NCBI GenBank assembly: GCA_033782935.1 | Contig: JAWQEG010000369.1 | Coordinates: 1,679,501 to 1,743,500, forward strand | DNA: 64,000 nt | Direction of reading: 5' to 3' | Origin: Petrolisthes cinctipes | Taxonomy: Eukaryota; Arthropoda; Malacostraca; Decapoda; Porcellanidae | In this document: piece after piece, positions 33,301-47,908 of the stretch | Position numbering within the stretch: position 1 is the first letter of the stretch | How the letters are laid out: every line of letters begins with the position of its first letter | Program-made: the position numbers and the translations under genes | The notes under the pieces: generated by a model | What the model was told of the DNA's origin: nothing | What the model saw: the letters and a program-made list of their open reading frames with translations, nothing else | Database searches by the model: none

Positions 33301-36300
33301 AGTCAATATCTCAAATTCAGTCCCAAAACACCCGAAAATTCGGTATTTAGGGGTCCCAGAAGCGATCTGTACATGCCCCTACTCCATGTTAGAGTATTTT
33401 CAAAATACATGCTCAAAACATACTGAAAATCGATCTTTTAGGTGCACAAAAGTCGATATGTGCATGCATCTTCTGTACCCGTTTATATCTCAAATTCTGG
33501 CCCTAAACACCCGAAAATTCGATATTTTGGGGTCCCAAAAGCGATCTGTACATGCCTACTCCGTGTTAGAGTATTTTCAAAATTCAGGCCCAAAACATGC
33601 TGAAAATCGATATTTTGGATGCACAAAGTCAATATGTGCATGTATCTTCTGTACCCGTTTATATCTCAAATTCAGGCTCAAAACACCCGAAAATTCAATA
33701 TTTTGGGGTCCCAGAAGCAATCTGTACATGCCTACTCAGTGCTAGAATATTTTCAAAATATAGGCTAAAAACATGCTAAAAATCGATCTTTTAGGTGCCA
33801 AAAAGTCAATATCTAAAATTCAGTCCCAAAACACAAGAAAATTCGATATTTAGGGGTCCCAGAAGCGATCTGTACATGCCCCTACTCCGTGTTAGAGTAT
33901 TTTCAAAATACATGCTCAAAACATACTGAAAATCGATCTTTTAGGTGCACAAAAGTCGATATGTGCATGCATCTTCTGTACCCGTTTATATCTCAAATTC
34001 AGGCCCTAAACACCCGAAAATTCGATATTTTAGGGTCCCAGAAGCGATCTATACATGCCTACTCCGTGTTAGAGTATTTTCAAAATTCAGGCCCAAAACA
34101 TGCTGAAAATCGATATTTTTGGTGCCCAAAGTCAATATGTGCATGTATCTTCTGTACCCGTTTATATCTCAAATTCAGGCTCAAAACACCCGAAAATTCA
34201 ATATTTTGGGGTCCCAGAAGCAATCTGTACATGCCTTCTCAGTGCTAGAATATTTTCAAAATATAGGCTAAAAACATGCTAAAAATCGATCTTTTAGGTG
34301 CCAAAAAGTCAATATCTCAAATTCAGTCCCAAAACACCCGAAAATTCGATATTTAGGGGTCCCAGAAGCGATCTGTACATGCCTACTCCGTGTTAGAGTA
34401 TTTTCAAAATACATGCTCAAAACATACTGAAAATCGATCTTTTAGGTGCACAAAAGTCGATATGTGCATGCATCTTCAGTACCCGTTTATATCTCAAATT
34501 CAGGCTCAAAACACCCGAAAATTCAATATTTTGGGGTCCCAGAAGCAATCTGTACATGCCTACTCAGTGTTAGAGTATTTTCAAAATACAGGCCCAAAAC
34601 ATGCTGAAAATCGATATTTTAGATGCCCAAAGTCAATATGTGCATGTATCTTCTGTACCCGTTTATATCTCAAATTCAGGCTCAAAACACCCGAAAATTC
34701 GATATTTTAGGGTCCCAGAAGCGATCTGTACATGCCTACTCCGTGTTAGAGTATTTTCAAAATTCAGGCCCAAAACATGCTGAAAATCGATATTTTTGGT
34801 GCCCAAAGTCAATCTGTGCATGTATCTTCTGTACCCGTTTATATCTCAAATTCAGGCTCAAAACACCCGAAAATTCAATATTTTGGGGTCCCAGAAGCAA
34901 TCTGTACATGCCTACTCAGTGCTAGAATATTTTCAAAATATAGGCTAAAAACATGCTAAAAATCGATCTTTTAGGTGCCAAAAAGTCGATATCTCAAATT
35001 CAGTCCCAAAACACCCGAAAATTCGATATTTAGGGGTCCCAGAAGCGATCTGTACATGCCTACTCCGTGTTAGAGTATTTCCAAAATACATGCTCAAAAC
35101 ATACTGAAAATCTATCTTTTAGGTGCACAAAAGTCGATATGTGCATGCATCTTCAGTACCCGTTTATATCTCAAATTCAGGCTCAAAACACCCGAAAATT
35201 CAATATTTTTGGGTCCCAGAAGCAATCTGTACATGCCTACTCAGTGTTAGAGTGTTTTCAAAATACAGGCCCAAAACATGCTGAAAATCGATATTTTAGA
35301 TGCCCAAAGTCAATATGTGCATGTATCTTCTGTACCCGTTTATATCTCAAATTCATGCTCAAAACACCCGAAAATTCAATATTTTGGTGTCCCAGAAGCA
35401 ATCTGTACATGCCTACACAGTGCTAGAATATTTTCAAAATATAGGCTAAAAACATGCTAAAAATCGACATTTTAGGTGGCAAAAAATCGATATCTCAAAT
35501 TCAGTCCCAAAACACCCGAATATTCGATATTTAGAGGTCTCAGAAGGTATCTGTACATGCCTACTCCGTGTTAGAGTATTTTCAAAATACAGGCCAAAAA
35601 CATACTGAAAATCGATCTTTTAGGTGCCCAAAAGTCGATATGTGCATGCATCTTCTGTACCCGTTTATATCTCAAATTCTGGCCCTAAACACCCGAAAAT
35701 TCGATATTTTGGGATCCCAGAAGCGATCTGTACATGCCTACTACGTGTTAGAGTATTTTCAAAATTCAGGCCCAAAACATGCTAAAAATCGATATTTTTG
35801 GTGCCCAAAGTCAATATGTGCATGTATCTTCTGTACCCGTTTATATCTCAAATTCAGGCTCAAAACACCCGAAAATTCAATATTTTGGGGTCCCAGAAGC
35901 AATCTGTACATGCCTACTCAGTACTAGAATATTTTCAAAATATAGGCTAAAACATGCTAAAAATCGATCTTTTAGGTGCCAAAAAGTCAATATCTCAAAT
36001 TCAGTCCCAAAACACCCGAAAATTCGATATTTAGGGGTCCCAGAAGCGATCTGTACATGCCTACTCCGTGTTAGAGTATTTTCAAAATACATGCTCAAAA
36101 CATACTGAAAATCGATCTTTTAGGTGCACAGAAGTCGATATGTGCATGCATCTTCAGTACCCGTTTATATCTCAAATTCAGGCTCAAAACACCCGAAAAT
36201 TCAATATTTTGGGGTCCCAGAAGCAATCTGTACAGTGCTAGAATATTTTCAAAATATAGGCTAAAAACATGCTAAAAATCGATCTTTTAGGTGCCAAAAA

Positions 36301-38396
36301 GTCGATATCTCAAATTCAGTCCCAAAACACCCGAAAATTCGATATTTAGTGGTCCCAGAAGCGATCTGTACATGCCTACTCCGTGTTAGAGTATTTTCAA
36401 AATACATGCTCAAAACATACTGAAAATCGATCTTTTAGGTGCAAAAAAGTCGATATGTGCATGCATCTTCAGTACCCGTTTATATCTCAAATTCAGGCTC
36501 AAAACACCCGAAAATTCAATATATTGGGGTCCTAGAAGCAATCTGTACATGCCTACTCAGTGTTAGAGTATTTTCAAAATACAGGCCCAAAACATGCTGA
36601 AAATCGATATTTTAGATGCCCAAAGTCAATATATATATGTGCATGTATCTTCTGTACCCGTTTATATCTCAAATTCAGGCTCAAAACACCCGAAAATTCA
36701 ATATTTTGGGGTCCCAGAAGCAATCTGTACATGCCTACACAGTGCTAGAATATTTTCAAAATATAGGCTAAAAACATGCTAAAAATCGACATTTTAGGTG
36801 CCAAAAAATCGATATCTCAAATTCAGTCCCAAAACACCCGAAAATTCGATATTTAGAGGTCCCAGAAGGTATCTGTACATGCCTACTCCGTGTTAGAGTA
36901 TTTTCAAAATACAGGCCAAAAACATACTGAAAATCGATCTTTTAGGTGCCCAAAAGTCGATATGTGCATGCATCTTCTGTACCCGTTTATATTTCAAATT
37001 CTGGCCCTAAACACCCGAAAATTCGATATTTTGGGGTCCCAGAAGCGATCTGTACATGCCTACTCCGTGTTAGAGTATTTTCAAAATTCAGGCCCAAAAC
37101 ATGCTGAAAATCGATATTTTTGGTGCCCAAAGTCAATATGTGCATGTATCTTCTGTACCCGTTTATATCTCAAATTCAGGCTCAAAACACCCGAAAATTC
37201 AATATTTTGGGGTCCCAGAAGCAATCTGTACATGCCTACTCAGTGCTAGAATATTTTCAAAAAATAGGCTAAAAACATGCTAAAAATCGATCCTTTAGGT
37301 GCCAAAAAGTCAATATCTCAAATTCAGTCCCAAAACACCCGAAAATTCGGTATTTAGGGGTCCCAGAAGCGATCTGTACATGCCCCTACTCCATGTTAGA
37401 GTATTTTCAAAATACATGCTCAAAACATACTGAAAATCGATCTTTTAGGTGCACAAAAGTCGATATGTGCATGCATCTTCTGTACCCGTTTATATCTCAA
37501 ATTCTGGCCCTAAACACCCGAAAATTCGATATTTTGGGGTCCCAAAAGCGATCTGTACATGCCTACTCCGTGTTAGAGTATTTTCAAAATTCAGGCCCAA
37601 AACATGCTGAAAATCGATATTTTGGATGCACAAAGTCAATATGTGCATGTATCTTCTGTACCCGTTTATATCTCAAATTCAGGCTCAAAACACCCGAAAA
37701 TTCAATATTTTGGGGTCCCAGAAGCAATCTGTACATGCCTACTCAGTGCTAGAATATTTTCAAAATATAGGCTAAAAACATGCTAAAAATCGATCTTTTA
37801 GGTGCCAAAAAGTCAATATCTAAAATTCAGTCCCAAAACACAAGAAAATTCGATATTTAGGGGTCCCAGAAGCGATCTGTACATGCCCCTACTCCGTGTT
37901 AGAGTATTTTCAAAATACATGCTCAAAACATACTGAAAATCGATCTTTTAGGTGCACAAAAGTCGATATGTGCATGCATCTTCTGTACCCGGTTATATCT
38001 CAAATTCAGGCCCTAAACACCCGAAAATTCGATATTTTAGGGTCCCAGAAGCGATCTATACATGCCTACTCCGTGTTAGAGTATTTTCAAAATTCAGGCC
38101 CAAAACATGCTGAAAATCGATATTTTTGGTGCCCAAAGTCAATATGTGCATGTATCTTCTGTACCCGTTTATATCTCAAATTCAGGCTCAAAACACCCGA
38201 AAATTCAATATTTTGGGGTCCCAGAAGCAATCTGTACATGCCTTCTCAGTGCTAGAATATTTTCAAAATATAGGCTAAAAACATGCTAAAAATCGATCTT
38301 TTAGGTGCCAAAAAGTCAATATCTCAAATTCAGTCCCAAAACACCCGAAAATTCGATATTTAGGGGTCCCAGAAGCGATCTGTACATGCCTACTCC
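30383..38396. repeat. Tandem duplication of eight trimers, offset 4,007 bp
   Basis: 30383-34389 and 34390-38396 match base for base apart from a handful of differences. Those I saw are at 30434/34441, 31381/35388, 32801/36808, 32986/36993 and 33985/37992. Shared private marks include an ATAT expansion (CAATATATATATGTGC at about 32622 and 36629), CATGCCCCTACTCC, and CTAAAACATGC with one A lost. Matching ends near 38580. Confidence 0.92.
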
Positions 38397-38849
38397 GTGT
38401 TAGAGTATTTTCAAAATACATGCTCAAAACATACTGAAAATCGATCTTTTAGGTGCACAAAAGTCGATATGTGCATGCATCTTCAGTACCCGTTTATATC
38501 TCAAATTCAGGCTCAAAACACCCGAAAATTCAATATTTTGGGGTCCCAGAAGCAATCTGTACATGCCTACTCAGTGTTAAAGTATTTTCAAAATACAGGC
38601 CCAAAACATGCTAAAAATCGATATTTTAGATGCACAAAGTCAATATGTGCATGTATCTTCTGTACCCGTTTATATCTCAAATTCAGGCTCAAAACACCCG
38701 AAAATTCAATATTTTGGGGTCCCAGAAGCAATCTGTACATGCCTACACAGTGCTAGAATATTTTCAAAATATAGGCTAAAAACATGCTAAAAATCGACAT
38801 TTTAGGTGCCAAAAAATCGATATCTTAAATTCAGTCCCAAAACACCCGA

Positions 38850-41800
38850 AAATTCGATATTTAGAGGTCCCAGAAGGTATCTGTACATGCCTACTCCGTG
38901 TTAGAGTATTTTCAAAATACAGGCCAAAAACATACTGAAAATCGATCTTTTAGGTGCCCAAAAGTCGATATGTGCATGCATCTTCTGTACCCGTTTATAT
39001 CTCAAATTCTGGCCCTAAACACCCGAAAATTCGATATTTTGGGGTCCCAGAAGCGATCTGTACATGCCTACTCCGTGTTAGAGTATTTTCAAAATTCAGG
39101 CCCAAAACATGCTGAAAATCGATATTTTTGGTGCCCAAAGTCAATATGTGCATGTATCTTCTGTACCCGTTTATATCTCAAATTCAGGCTCAAAACACCC
39201 GAAAATTCAATATTTTGGGGTCCCAGAAGCAATCTGTACATGCCTACTCAGTGCTAGAATATTTTCAAAATATAGGCTAAAAACATGCTAAAAAATCGAT
39301 CTTTTAGGTGCCAAAAAGTCGATATCTCAAATTCAGTCCCAAAACACCCGACAATTCGATATTTAGGGGTCCCAGAAGCGATCTGTACATGCCTACTCCG
39401 TGTTAGAGTATTTTCAAAATACATGCTCAAAACATACTGAAAATCGATCTTTTAGGTGCCCAAAAGTCGATATGTGCATGCATCTTCAGTACCTGTTTAT
39501 ATCTCAAATTCAGGCCCTAAATACCCGAAAATTCGATATTTTGGGGTCCCAGAAGCGATCTGTACATGCCTACTCCGTGTTAGAGTATTTTCAAAATTCA
39601 GGCCCAAAACATGCTGAAAATCGATATTTTTGGTGCCCAAAGTCAATATGTGCATGTATCCTCTGTACCCGTTTATATCTCAAATTCAGGCTCAAAACAC
39701 CCGAAAATTCAATATTTTGGGGTCCCAGAAGCAATCTGTACATGCCTACTCAGTGCTAGAATATTTTCAAAATATAGGCTAAAAACATGCTAAAAATCGA
39801 TCTTTTAGGTGCCAAAAAGTCAATATCTCAAATTCAGTCCCAAAACACCCAAAAATTCGATATTTAGGGGTCCCAGAAGCGATCTGTACATGCCTACTCC
39901 GTGTTAGAGTATTTTCAAAATACATGCTCAAAACATACTGAAAATCGATCTTTTAGGTGCACAAAAGTCGATATGTGCATGCATCTTCAGTACCCGTTTA
40001 TATCTCAAATTCAGGCTCAAAACACCCGAAAATTCAATATTTTGGGGTCCCAGAAGCAATCTGTACATGCCTACTCAGTGTTAGACTATTTTCAAAATAC
40101 AGGCCCAAAACATGCTGAAAATCGATATTTTAGATGCCCAAAGTCAATATGTGCATGTATCTTCTGTACCCGTTTATATCTCAAATTCAGGCTCAAAACA
40201 CCCGAAAATTCAATATTTTGGGGTCCCAGAAGCAATCTGTACATGCCTACACAGTGCTAGAATATTTTCAAAATATACCCTAAAAACATGCTAAAAATCG
40301 ACATTTTAGGTGCCAAAAAAACGATATCTCAAATTCAGTCCCAAAACACCCGAAAATTCGATATTTAGAGGTCCCAGAAGGTATCTGTACATGCCTACTC
40401 CGTGTTAGAGTATTTTCAAAATACAGGCCAAAAACATACTGAAAATCGATCTTTTAGGTGCCCAAAAGTCGATATGTGCATGCATCATCTGTACCCGTTT
40501 ATATCTCAAATTCTGGCCCTAAACACCCGAAAATTCGATATTTTGGGGTCCCAGAAGCGATCTGTACATGCCTACTCCGTGTTAGAGTATTTTCAAAATT
40601 CAGGCCCAAAACATGCTGAAAATCGATGTTTTTGGTGCCCAAAGTCAATATGTGCATGTATCTTCTGTACCCGTTTATATCTCAAATTCAGGCTGAAAAC
40701 ACCCGAAAATTCAATATTTTGGGGTCCCAGAAGCAATCTGTACATGCCTACTCAGTGCTAGAATATTTTCAAAATATAGGCTAAAAACATGCTAAAAATT
40801 GATCTTTTAGGTGCCAAAAAGTCGATATTTCAAATTCAGTCCCAAAACACCCGAAAATTCGATATTTAGGGGTCCCAGAAGCGATCTGTACATGCCTACT
40901 CCGTGTTAGAGTATTTTCAAAATACATGCTCAAAACATACTGAAAATCGATCTTTTAGGTGCACAAAAGTCGATATGTGCATGCATCTTCAGTACCCGTT
41001 TATATCTCAAATTCAGGCTCAAAACACCCGAAAATTCAATATTTTGGGGTCCCAGAAGCAATCTGTACATGCCTACTCAGTGTTAGAGTATTTTCAAAAT
41101 ACAGGCCCAAAACATGCTGAAAATCGATATTTTAGATGCCCAAAGTCAATATGTGCATGTATCTTCTGTACCCGTTTATATCTCAAATTCAGGCTCAAAA
41201 CACCCGAAAATTCAATATTTTGGGGTCCCAGAAGCAATCTGTACATGCCTACACAGTGCTAGAATATTTTCAAAATATAGGCTAAAAACATGCTAAAAAT
41301 CGACATTTTAGGTGCCAAAAAATCGATATCTCAAATTCAGTCCCAAAACACCCGAAAATTCGATATTTAGAGGTCCCAGAAGGTATCTGTACATGCCTAC
41401 TCCGTGTTAGAGTATTTTCAAAATACAGGCCAAAAACATACTGAAAATCGATCTTTTAGGTGCCCAAAAGTCGATATGTGCATGCATCTTCTGTACCCGT
41501 TTATATCTCAAATTCTGGCCCTAAACACCCGAAAATTCGATATTTTGGGGTCCCAGAAGCGATCTGTACATGCCTACTCCGTGTTAGAGTATTTTCAAAA
41601 TTCAGGCCCAAAACATGCTGAAAATCGATATTTTTGGTGCCCAAAGTCAATATGTGCATGTATCTTCTGTACCCGTTTATATCTCAAATTCAGGCTCAAA
41701 ACACCCGAAAATTCAATATTTTGGGGTCCCAGAAGCAATCTGTACATGCCTACTCAGTGCTAGAATATTTTCAAAATATAGGCTAAAAACATGCTAAAAA

Positions 41801-43909
41801 ATCGATCTTTTAGGTGCCAAAAAGTCGATATCTCAAATTCAGTCCCAAAACACCCGACAATTCGATATTTAGGGGTCCCAGAAGCGATCTGTACATGCCT
41901 ACTCCGTGTTAGAGTATTTTCAAAATACATGCTCAAAACATACTGAAAATCGATCTTTTAGGTGCCCAAAAGTCGATATGTGCATGCATCTTCAGTACCT
42001 GTTTATATCTCAAATTCAGGCCCTAAATACCCGAAAATTCGATATTTTGGGGTCCCAGAAGCGATCTGTACATGCCTACTCCGTGTTAGAGTATTTTCAA
42101 AATTCAGGCCCAAAACATGCTGAAAATCGATATTTTTGGTGCCCAAAGTCAATATGTGCATGTATCCTCTGTACCCGTTTATATCTCAAATTCAGGCTCA
42201 AAACACCCGAAAATTCAATATTTTGGGGTCCCAGAAGCAATCTGTACATGCCTACTCAGTGCTAGAATATTTTCAAAATATAGGCTAAAAACATGCTAAA
42301 AATCGATCTTTTAGGTGCCAAAAAGTCAATATCTCAAATTCAGTCCCAAAACACCCAAAAATTCGATATTTAGGGGTCCCAGAAGCGATCTGTACATGCC
42401 TACTCCGTGTTAGAGTATTTTCAAAATACATGCTCAAAACATACTGAAAATCGATCTTTTAGGTGCACAAAAGTCGATATGTGCATGCATCTTCAGTACC
42501 CGTTTATATCTCAAATTCAGGCTCAAAACACCCGAAAATTCGATATTTTGGGGTCCCAGAAGCAATCTGTACATGCCTACTCAGTGTTAGACTATTTTCA
42601 AAATACAGGCCCAAAACATGCTGAAAATCGATATTTTAGATGCCCAAAGTCAATATGTGCATGTATCTTCTGTACCCGTTTATATCTCAAATTCAGGCTC
42701 AAAACACCCGAAAATTCAATATTTTGGGGTCCCAGAAGCAATCTGTACATGCCTACACAGTGCTAGAATATTTTCAAAATATAGGCTAAAAACATGCTAA
42801 AAATCGACATTTTAGGTGCCAAAAAAACGATATCTCAAATTCAGTCCCAAAACACCCGAAAATTCGATATTTAGAGGTCCCAGAAGGTATCTGTACATGC
42901 CTACTCCGTGTTAGAGTATTTTCAAAATACAGGCCAAAAACATACTGAAAATCGATCTTTTAGGTGCCCAAAAGTCGATATGTGCATGCATCATCTGTAC
43001 CCGTTTATATCTCAAATTCTGGCCCTAAACACCCGAAAATTCGATATTTTGGGGTCCCAGAAGCGATCTGTACATGCCTACTCCGTGTTAGAGTATTTTC
43101 AAAATTCAGGCCCAAAACATGCTGAAAATCGATGTTTTTGGTGCCCAAAGTCAATATGTGCATGTATCTTCTGTACCCGTTTATATCTCAAATTCAGGCT
43201 GAAAACACCCGAAAATTCAATATTTTGGGGTCCCAGAAGCAATCTGTACATGCCTACTCAGTGCTAGAATATTTTCAAAATATAGGCTAAAAACATGCTA
43301 AAAATCGATCTTTTAGGTGCCAAAAAGTCGATATCTCAAATTCAGTCCCAAAACACCCGAAAATTCGATATTTAGGGGTCCCAGAAGCGATCTGTACATG
43401 CCTACTCCGTGTTAGAGTATTTTCAAAATACATGCTCAAAACATACTGAAAATCGATCTTTTAGGTGCACAAAAGTCGATATGTGCATGCATCTTCAGTA
43501 CCCGTTTATATCTCAAATTCAGGCTCAAAACACCCGAAAATTCAATATTTTGGGGTCCCAGAAGCAATCTGTACATGCCTACTCAGTGTTAGAGTATTTT
43601 CAAAATACAGGCCCAAAACATGCTGAAAATCGATATTTTAGATGCCCAAAGTCAATATGTGCATGTATCTTCTGTACCCGTTTATATCTCAAATTCAGGC
43701 TCAAAACACCCGAAAATTCAATATTTTGGGGTCCCAGAAGCAATCTGTACATGCCTACACAGTGCTAGAATATTTTCAAAATATAGGCTAAAAACATGCT
43801 AAAAATCGACATTTTAGGTGCCAAAAAATCGATATCTCAAATTCAGTCCCAAAACACCCGAAAATTCGATATTTAGAGGTCCCAGAAGGTATCTGTACAT
43901 GCCTACTCC
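38850..43909. repeat. Tandem duplication of five trimers, offset 2,506 bp
   Basis: Units starting at 38898, 39400, 39901, 40402 and 40903 recur at 41404, 41906, 42407, 42908 and 43409. Shared marks include CACCCGACAATTCG (39348 and 41854), CATGCATCATCTG and GATGTTTTTGG. A visible difference is TATACCCTAAAA at 40273 against TATAGGCTAAAA in the second copy. Confidence 0.9.
42407..43408. repeat. Representative 1,002-bp hexamer: trimer X plus trimer Y
   Basis: Monomer borders placed at GTGTTAG or GTGCTAG are 42407-42583 (177), 42584-42759 (176), 42760-42907 (148), 42908-43084 (177), 43085-43260 (176) and 43261-43408 (148). Trimer X is marked by ACATGCTCAAAACATAC, GGTGCACAAAAG and TTTTAGATGCCC. 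Trimer Y is marked by ACAGGCCAAAAACATAC, GGTGCCCAAAAG, TTCTGGCCCTAAAC and TTTTTGGTGCCC. The two types alternate over much of the array. Confidence 0.88.
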
Positions 43910-46900
43910 GTGTTAGAGTATTTTCAAAATACAGGCCAAAAACATACTGAAAATCGATCTTTTAGGTGCCCAAAAGTCGATATGTGCATGCATCTTCTGT
44001 ACCCGTTTATATCTCAAATTCTGGCCCTAAACACCCGAAAATTCGATATTTTGGGGTCCCAGAAGCGATCTGTACATGCCTACTCCGTGTTAGAGTATTT
44101 TCAAAATTCAGGCCCAAAACATGCTGAAAATCGATATTTTTGGTGCCCAAAGTCAATATGTACATGTATCTTCTGTACCCGTTTATATCTCAAATTCAGG
44201 CTCAAAAACACCCGAAAATTCAATATTTTGGGGTCCCAGAAGAAATCTGTACATGCCTACTCAGTGCTAGAATATTTTCAAAATATAGGCTAAAAACATG
44301 CTAAAAATCGATCTTTTAGGTGCCAAAAAGTCGATATCTCAAATTTAGTCCCAAAACACCCGAAAATTCGATATTTAGGGGTCCCAGAAGCGATCTGTAC
44401 ATGCCTACTCCGTGTTAGAGTATTTTCAAAATACATGCTCAAAACATACTAAAAATCGATCTTTTAGGTGCACAAAAGTCGATATGTGCATGCATCTTCA
44501 GTACCCGTTTATATCTCAAATTCAGGCTCAAAACACCCGAAAATTCAATATTTTGGGGTCCCAGAAGCAATCTGTACATGCCTACTCAGTGTTAGAGTAT
44601 TTTCAAAATACAGGCCCAAAACATGCTGAAAATCAATATTTTAGATGCCCAAAGTCAATATGTGCATGTATCTTCTGTACCCGTTTATATCTCAAATTCA
44701 GGCTCAAAACACCCGAAAATTCAATATTTTGGGGTCCCAGAAGCAATCTGTACATGCCTACACAGTGCTAGAATATTTTCAAAATATAGGCTAAAAACAT
44801 GCTAAAAATCTACATTTTAGGTGCCAAAAAGTCGATATCTCATATTCATTCCCAAAACACCCGAAAATTCGATATTTAGGGGTCCCAGAAGCGATCTGTA
44901 CATGCCTACTCCGTGTTAGAGTATTTTCAAAATACATGCTCAAAACATACTGAAAATCGATCTTTTAGGTGCACAAAAGTCGATATGTGCATGCATCTTC
45001 AGTACCCGTTTATATCTCAAATTCAGGCTCAAAACACCCGAAAATGCAATATTTTGGGGTCCCAGAAGCAATCTGTACATGCCTGCTCAGTGTTAGAGTA
45101 TTTTCAAAATTCAGGCCCAAAACATGCTGAAAATCGATATTTTAGATGCCCAAAGTCAATATGTGCATGTATCTTCTGTACCCGTTTATATCTCAAATTC
45201 AGGCTCAAAACACCCGAAAATTCAATATTTTGGGGTCCCAGAAGCAATCTGTACAGTGCTAGAATATTTTCAAAATATAGGCTAAAAACATGCTAAAAAT
45301 CGATCTTTTAGGTGCCAAAAAGTCAATATCTCAAATTCAGTCCCAAAACACCCGAAAATTCGATATTTAGGGGTCCCAGAAGCGATCTGTACATGCCTAC
45401 TCCGTGTTAGAGTATTTTCAAAATACATGCTCAAAACATACTGAAAATCGATCTTTTAGGTGCACAAAAGTCGATATGTGCATGCATCTTCTGTACCCGT
45501 TTATATCTCAAATTCAGGCTCAAAACACCCGAAAATTCAATATTTTGGGGTCCCAGAAGCAATCTGTACATGCCTACTCAGTGTTAAAGTATTTTCAAAA
45601 TACAGGCCCAAAACATGCTAAAAATCGATATTTTAGATGCCCAAAGTCAATATGTGCATGTATCTTCTGTACCCGTTTATATCTCAAATTCAGGCTCAAA
45701 ACACCTGAAAATTCAATATTTTGGGGTCCCAGAAGCAATCTGTACATGCCTACACAGTGCTAGAATATTTTCAAAATATAGGCTAAAAACATGCTAAAAA
45801 TCGACATTTTAGGTGCCAAAAAATCGATATCTTAAATTCAGTCCCAAAACACCCGAAAATTCGATATTTAGAGGTCCCAGAAGGTATCTGTACATGCCTA
45901 CTCCGTGTTAGAGTATTTTCAAAATACAGACCAAAAACATACTGAAAATCGATCTTTTAGGTGCCCAAAAGTCGATATGTGCATGCATCTTCAGTACCTG
46001 TTTATATCTCAAATTCAGGCCCTAAATACCCGAAAATTCGATATTTTGGGGTCCCAGAAGCGATCTGTACATGCCTACTCCGTGTTAGAGTATTTTCAAA
46101 ATTCAGGCCCAAAACATGCTGAAAATCGATATTTTTGGTGCCCAAAGTCAATATGTGCATGTATCCTCTGTACCCGTTTATATCTCAAATTCAGGCTCAA
46201 AACACCCGAAAATTCAATATTTTGGGGTCCCAAAAGCAATCTGTACATGCCTACTCAGTGCTAGAATATTTTCAAAATATAGGCTAAAAACATGCTAAAA
46301 ATCGATCTTTTAGGTGCCAAAAAGTCAATATCTCAAATTCAGTCCCAAAACACCCAAAAATTCGATATTTAGGGGTCCCAGAAGCGATCTGTACATGCCT
46401 ACTCCGTGTTAGAGTATTTTCAAAATACATGCTCAAAACATACTGAAAATCGATCTTTTAGGTGCACAAAAGTCGATATGTGCATGCATCTTCAGTACCC
46501 GTTTATATCTCAAATTCAGGCTCAAAACACCCGAAAATTCAATATTTTGGGGTCCCAGAAGCAATCTGTACATGCCTACTCAGTGTTAGACTATTTTCAA
46601 AATACAGGCCCAAAACATGCTGAAAATCGATATTTTAGATGCCCAAAGTCAATATGTGCATGTATCTTCTGTACCCGTTTATATCTCAAATTCAGGCTCA
46701 AAACACCCGAAAATTCAATATTTTGGGGTCCCAGAAGCAATCTGTACATGCCTACACAGTGCTAGAATATTTTCAAAATATAGGCTAAAAACATGCTAAA
46801 AATCGACATTTTAGGTGCCAAAAAAACGATATCTCAAATTCAGTCCCAAAACACCCGAAAATTCGATATTTAGAGGTCCCAGAAGGTATCTGTACATGCC

Positions 46901-47908
46901 TACTCCGTGTTAGAGTATTTTCAAAATACAGGCCAAAAACATACTGAAAATCGATCTTTTAGGTGCCCAAAAGTCGATATGTGCATGCATCATCTGTACC
47001 CGTTTATATCTCAAATTCTGGCCCTAAACACCCGAAAATTCGATATTTTGGGGTCCCAGAAGCGATCTGTACATGCCTACTCCGTGTTAGAGTATTTTCA
47101 AAATTCAGGCCCAAAACATGCTGAAAATCGATGTTTTTGGTGCCCAAAGTCAATATGTGCATGTATCTTCTGTACCCGTTTATATCTCAAATTCAGGCTG
47201 AAAACACCCGAAAATTCAATATTTTGGGGTCCCAGAAGCAATCTGTACATGCCTACTCAGTGCTAGAATATTTTCAAAATATAGGCTAAAAACATGCTAA
47301 AAATCGATCTTTTAGGTGCCAAAAAGTCGATATCTCAAATTCAGTCCCAAAACACACGAAAATTCGATATTTAGGGGTCCCAGAAGCGATCTGTACATGC
47401 CTACTCCGTGTTAGAGTATTTTCAAAATACATGCTCAAAACATACTGAAAATCGATCTTTTAGGTGCACAAAAGTCGATATGTGCATGCATCTTCAGTAC
47501 CCGTTTATATCTCAAATTCAGGCTCAAAACACCCGAAAATTCAATATTTTGGGGTCCCAGAAGCAATCTGTACATGCCTACTCAGTGTTAGAGTATTTTC
47601 AAAATACAGGCCCAAAACATGCTGAAAATCGATATTTTAGATGCCCAAAGTCAATATGTGCATGTATCTTCTGTACCCGTTTATATCTCAAATTCAGGCT
47701 CAAAACACCCGAAAATTCAATATTTTGGGGTCCCAGAAGCAATCTGTACATGCCTACACAGTGCTAGAATATTTTCAAAATATAGGCTAAAAACATGCTA
47801 AAAATCGACATTTTAGGTGCCAAAAAATCGATATCTCAAATTCAGTCCCAAAACACCCGAAAATTCGATATTTAGAGGTCCCAGAAGGTATCTGTACATG
47901 CCTACTCC

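Noticed and set aside
30383..38396. Duplication dismissed as pure assembly error
   Set aside because: The copies differ at several bases and have distinct flanks, so a simple collapsed or repeated contig is less likely, though long-read support would settle it.
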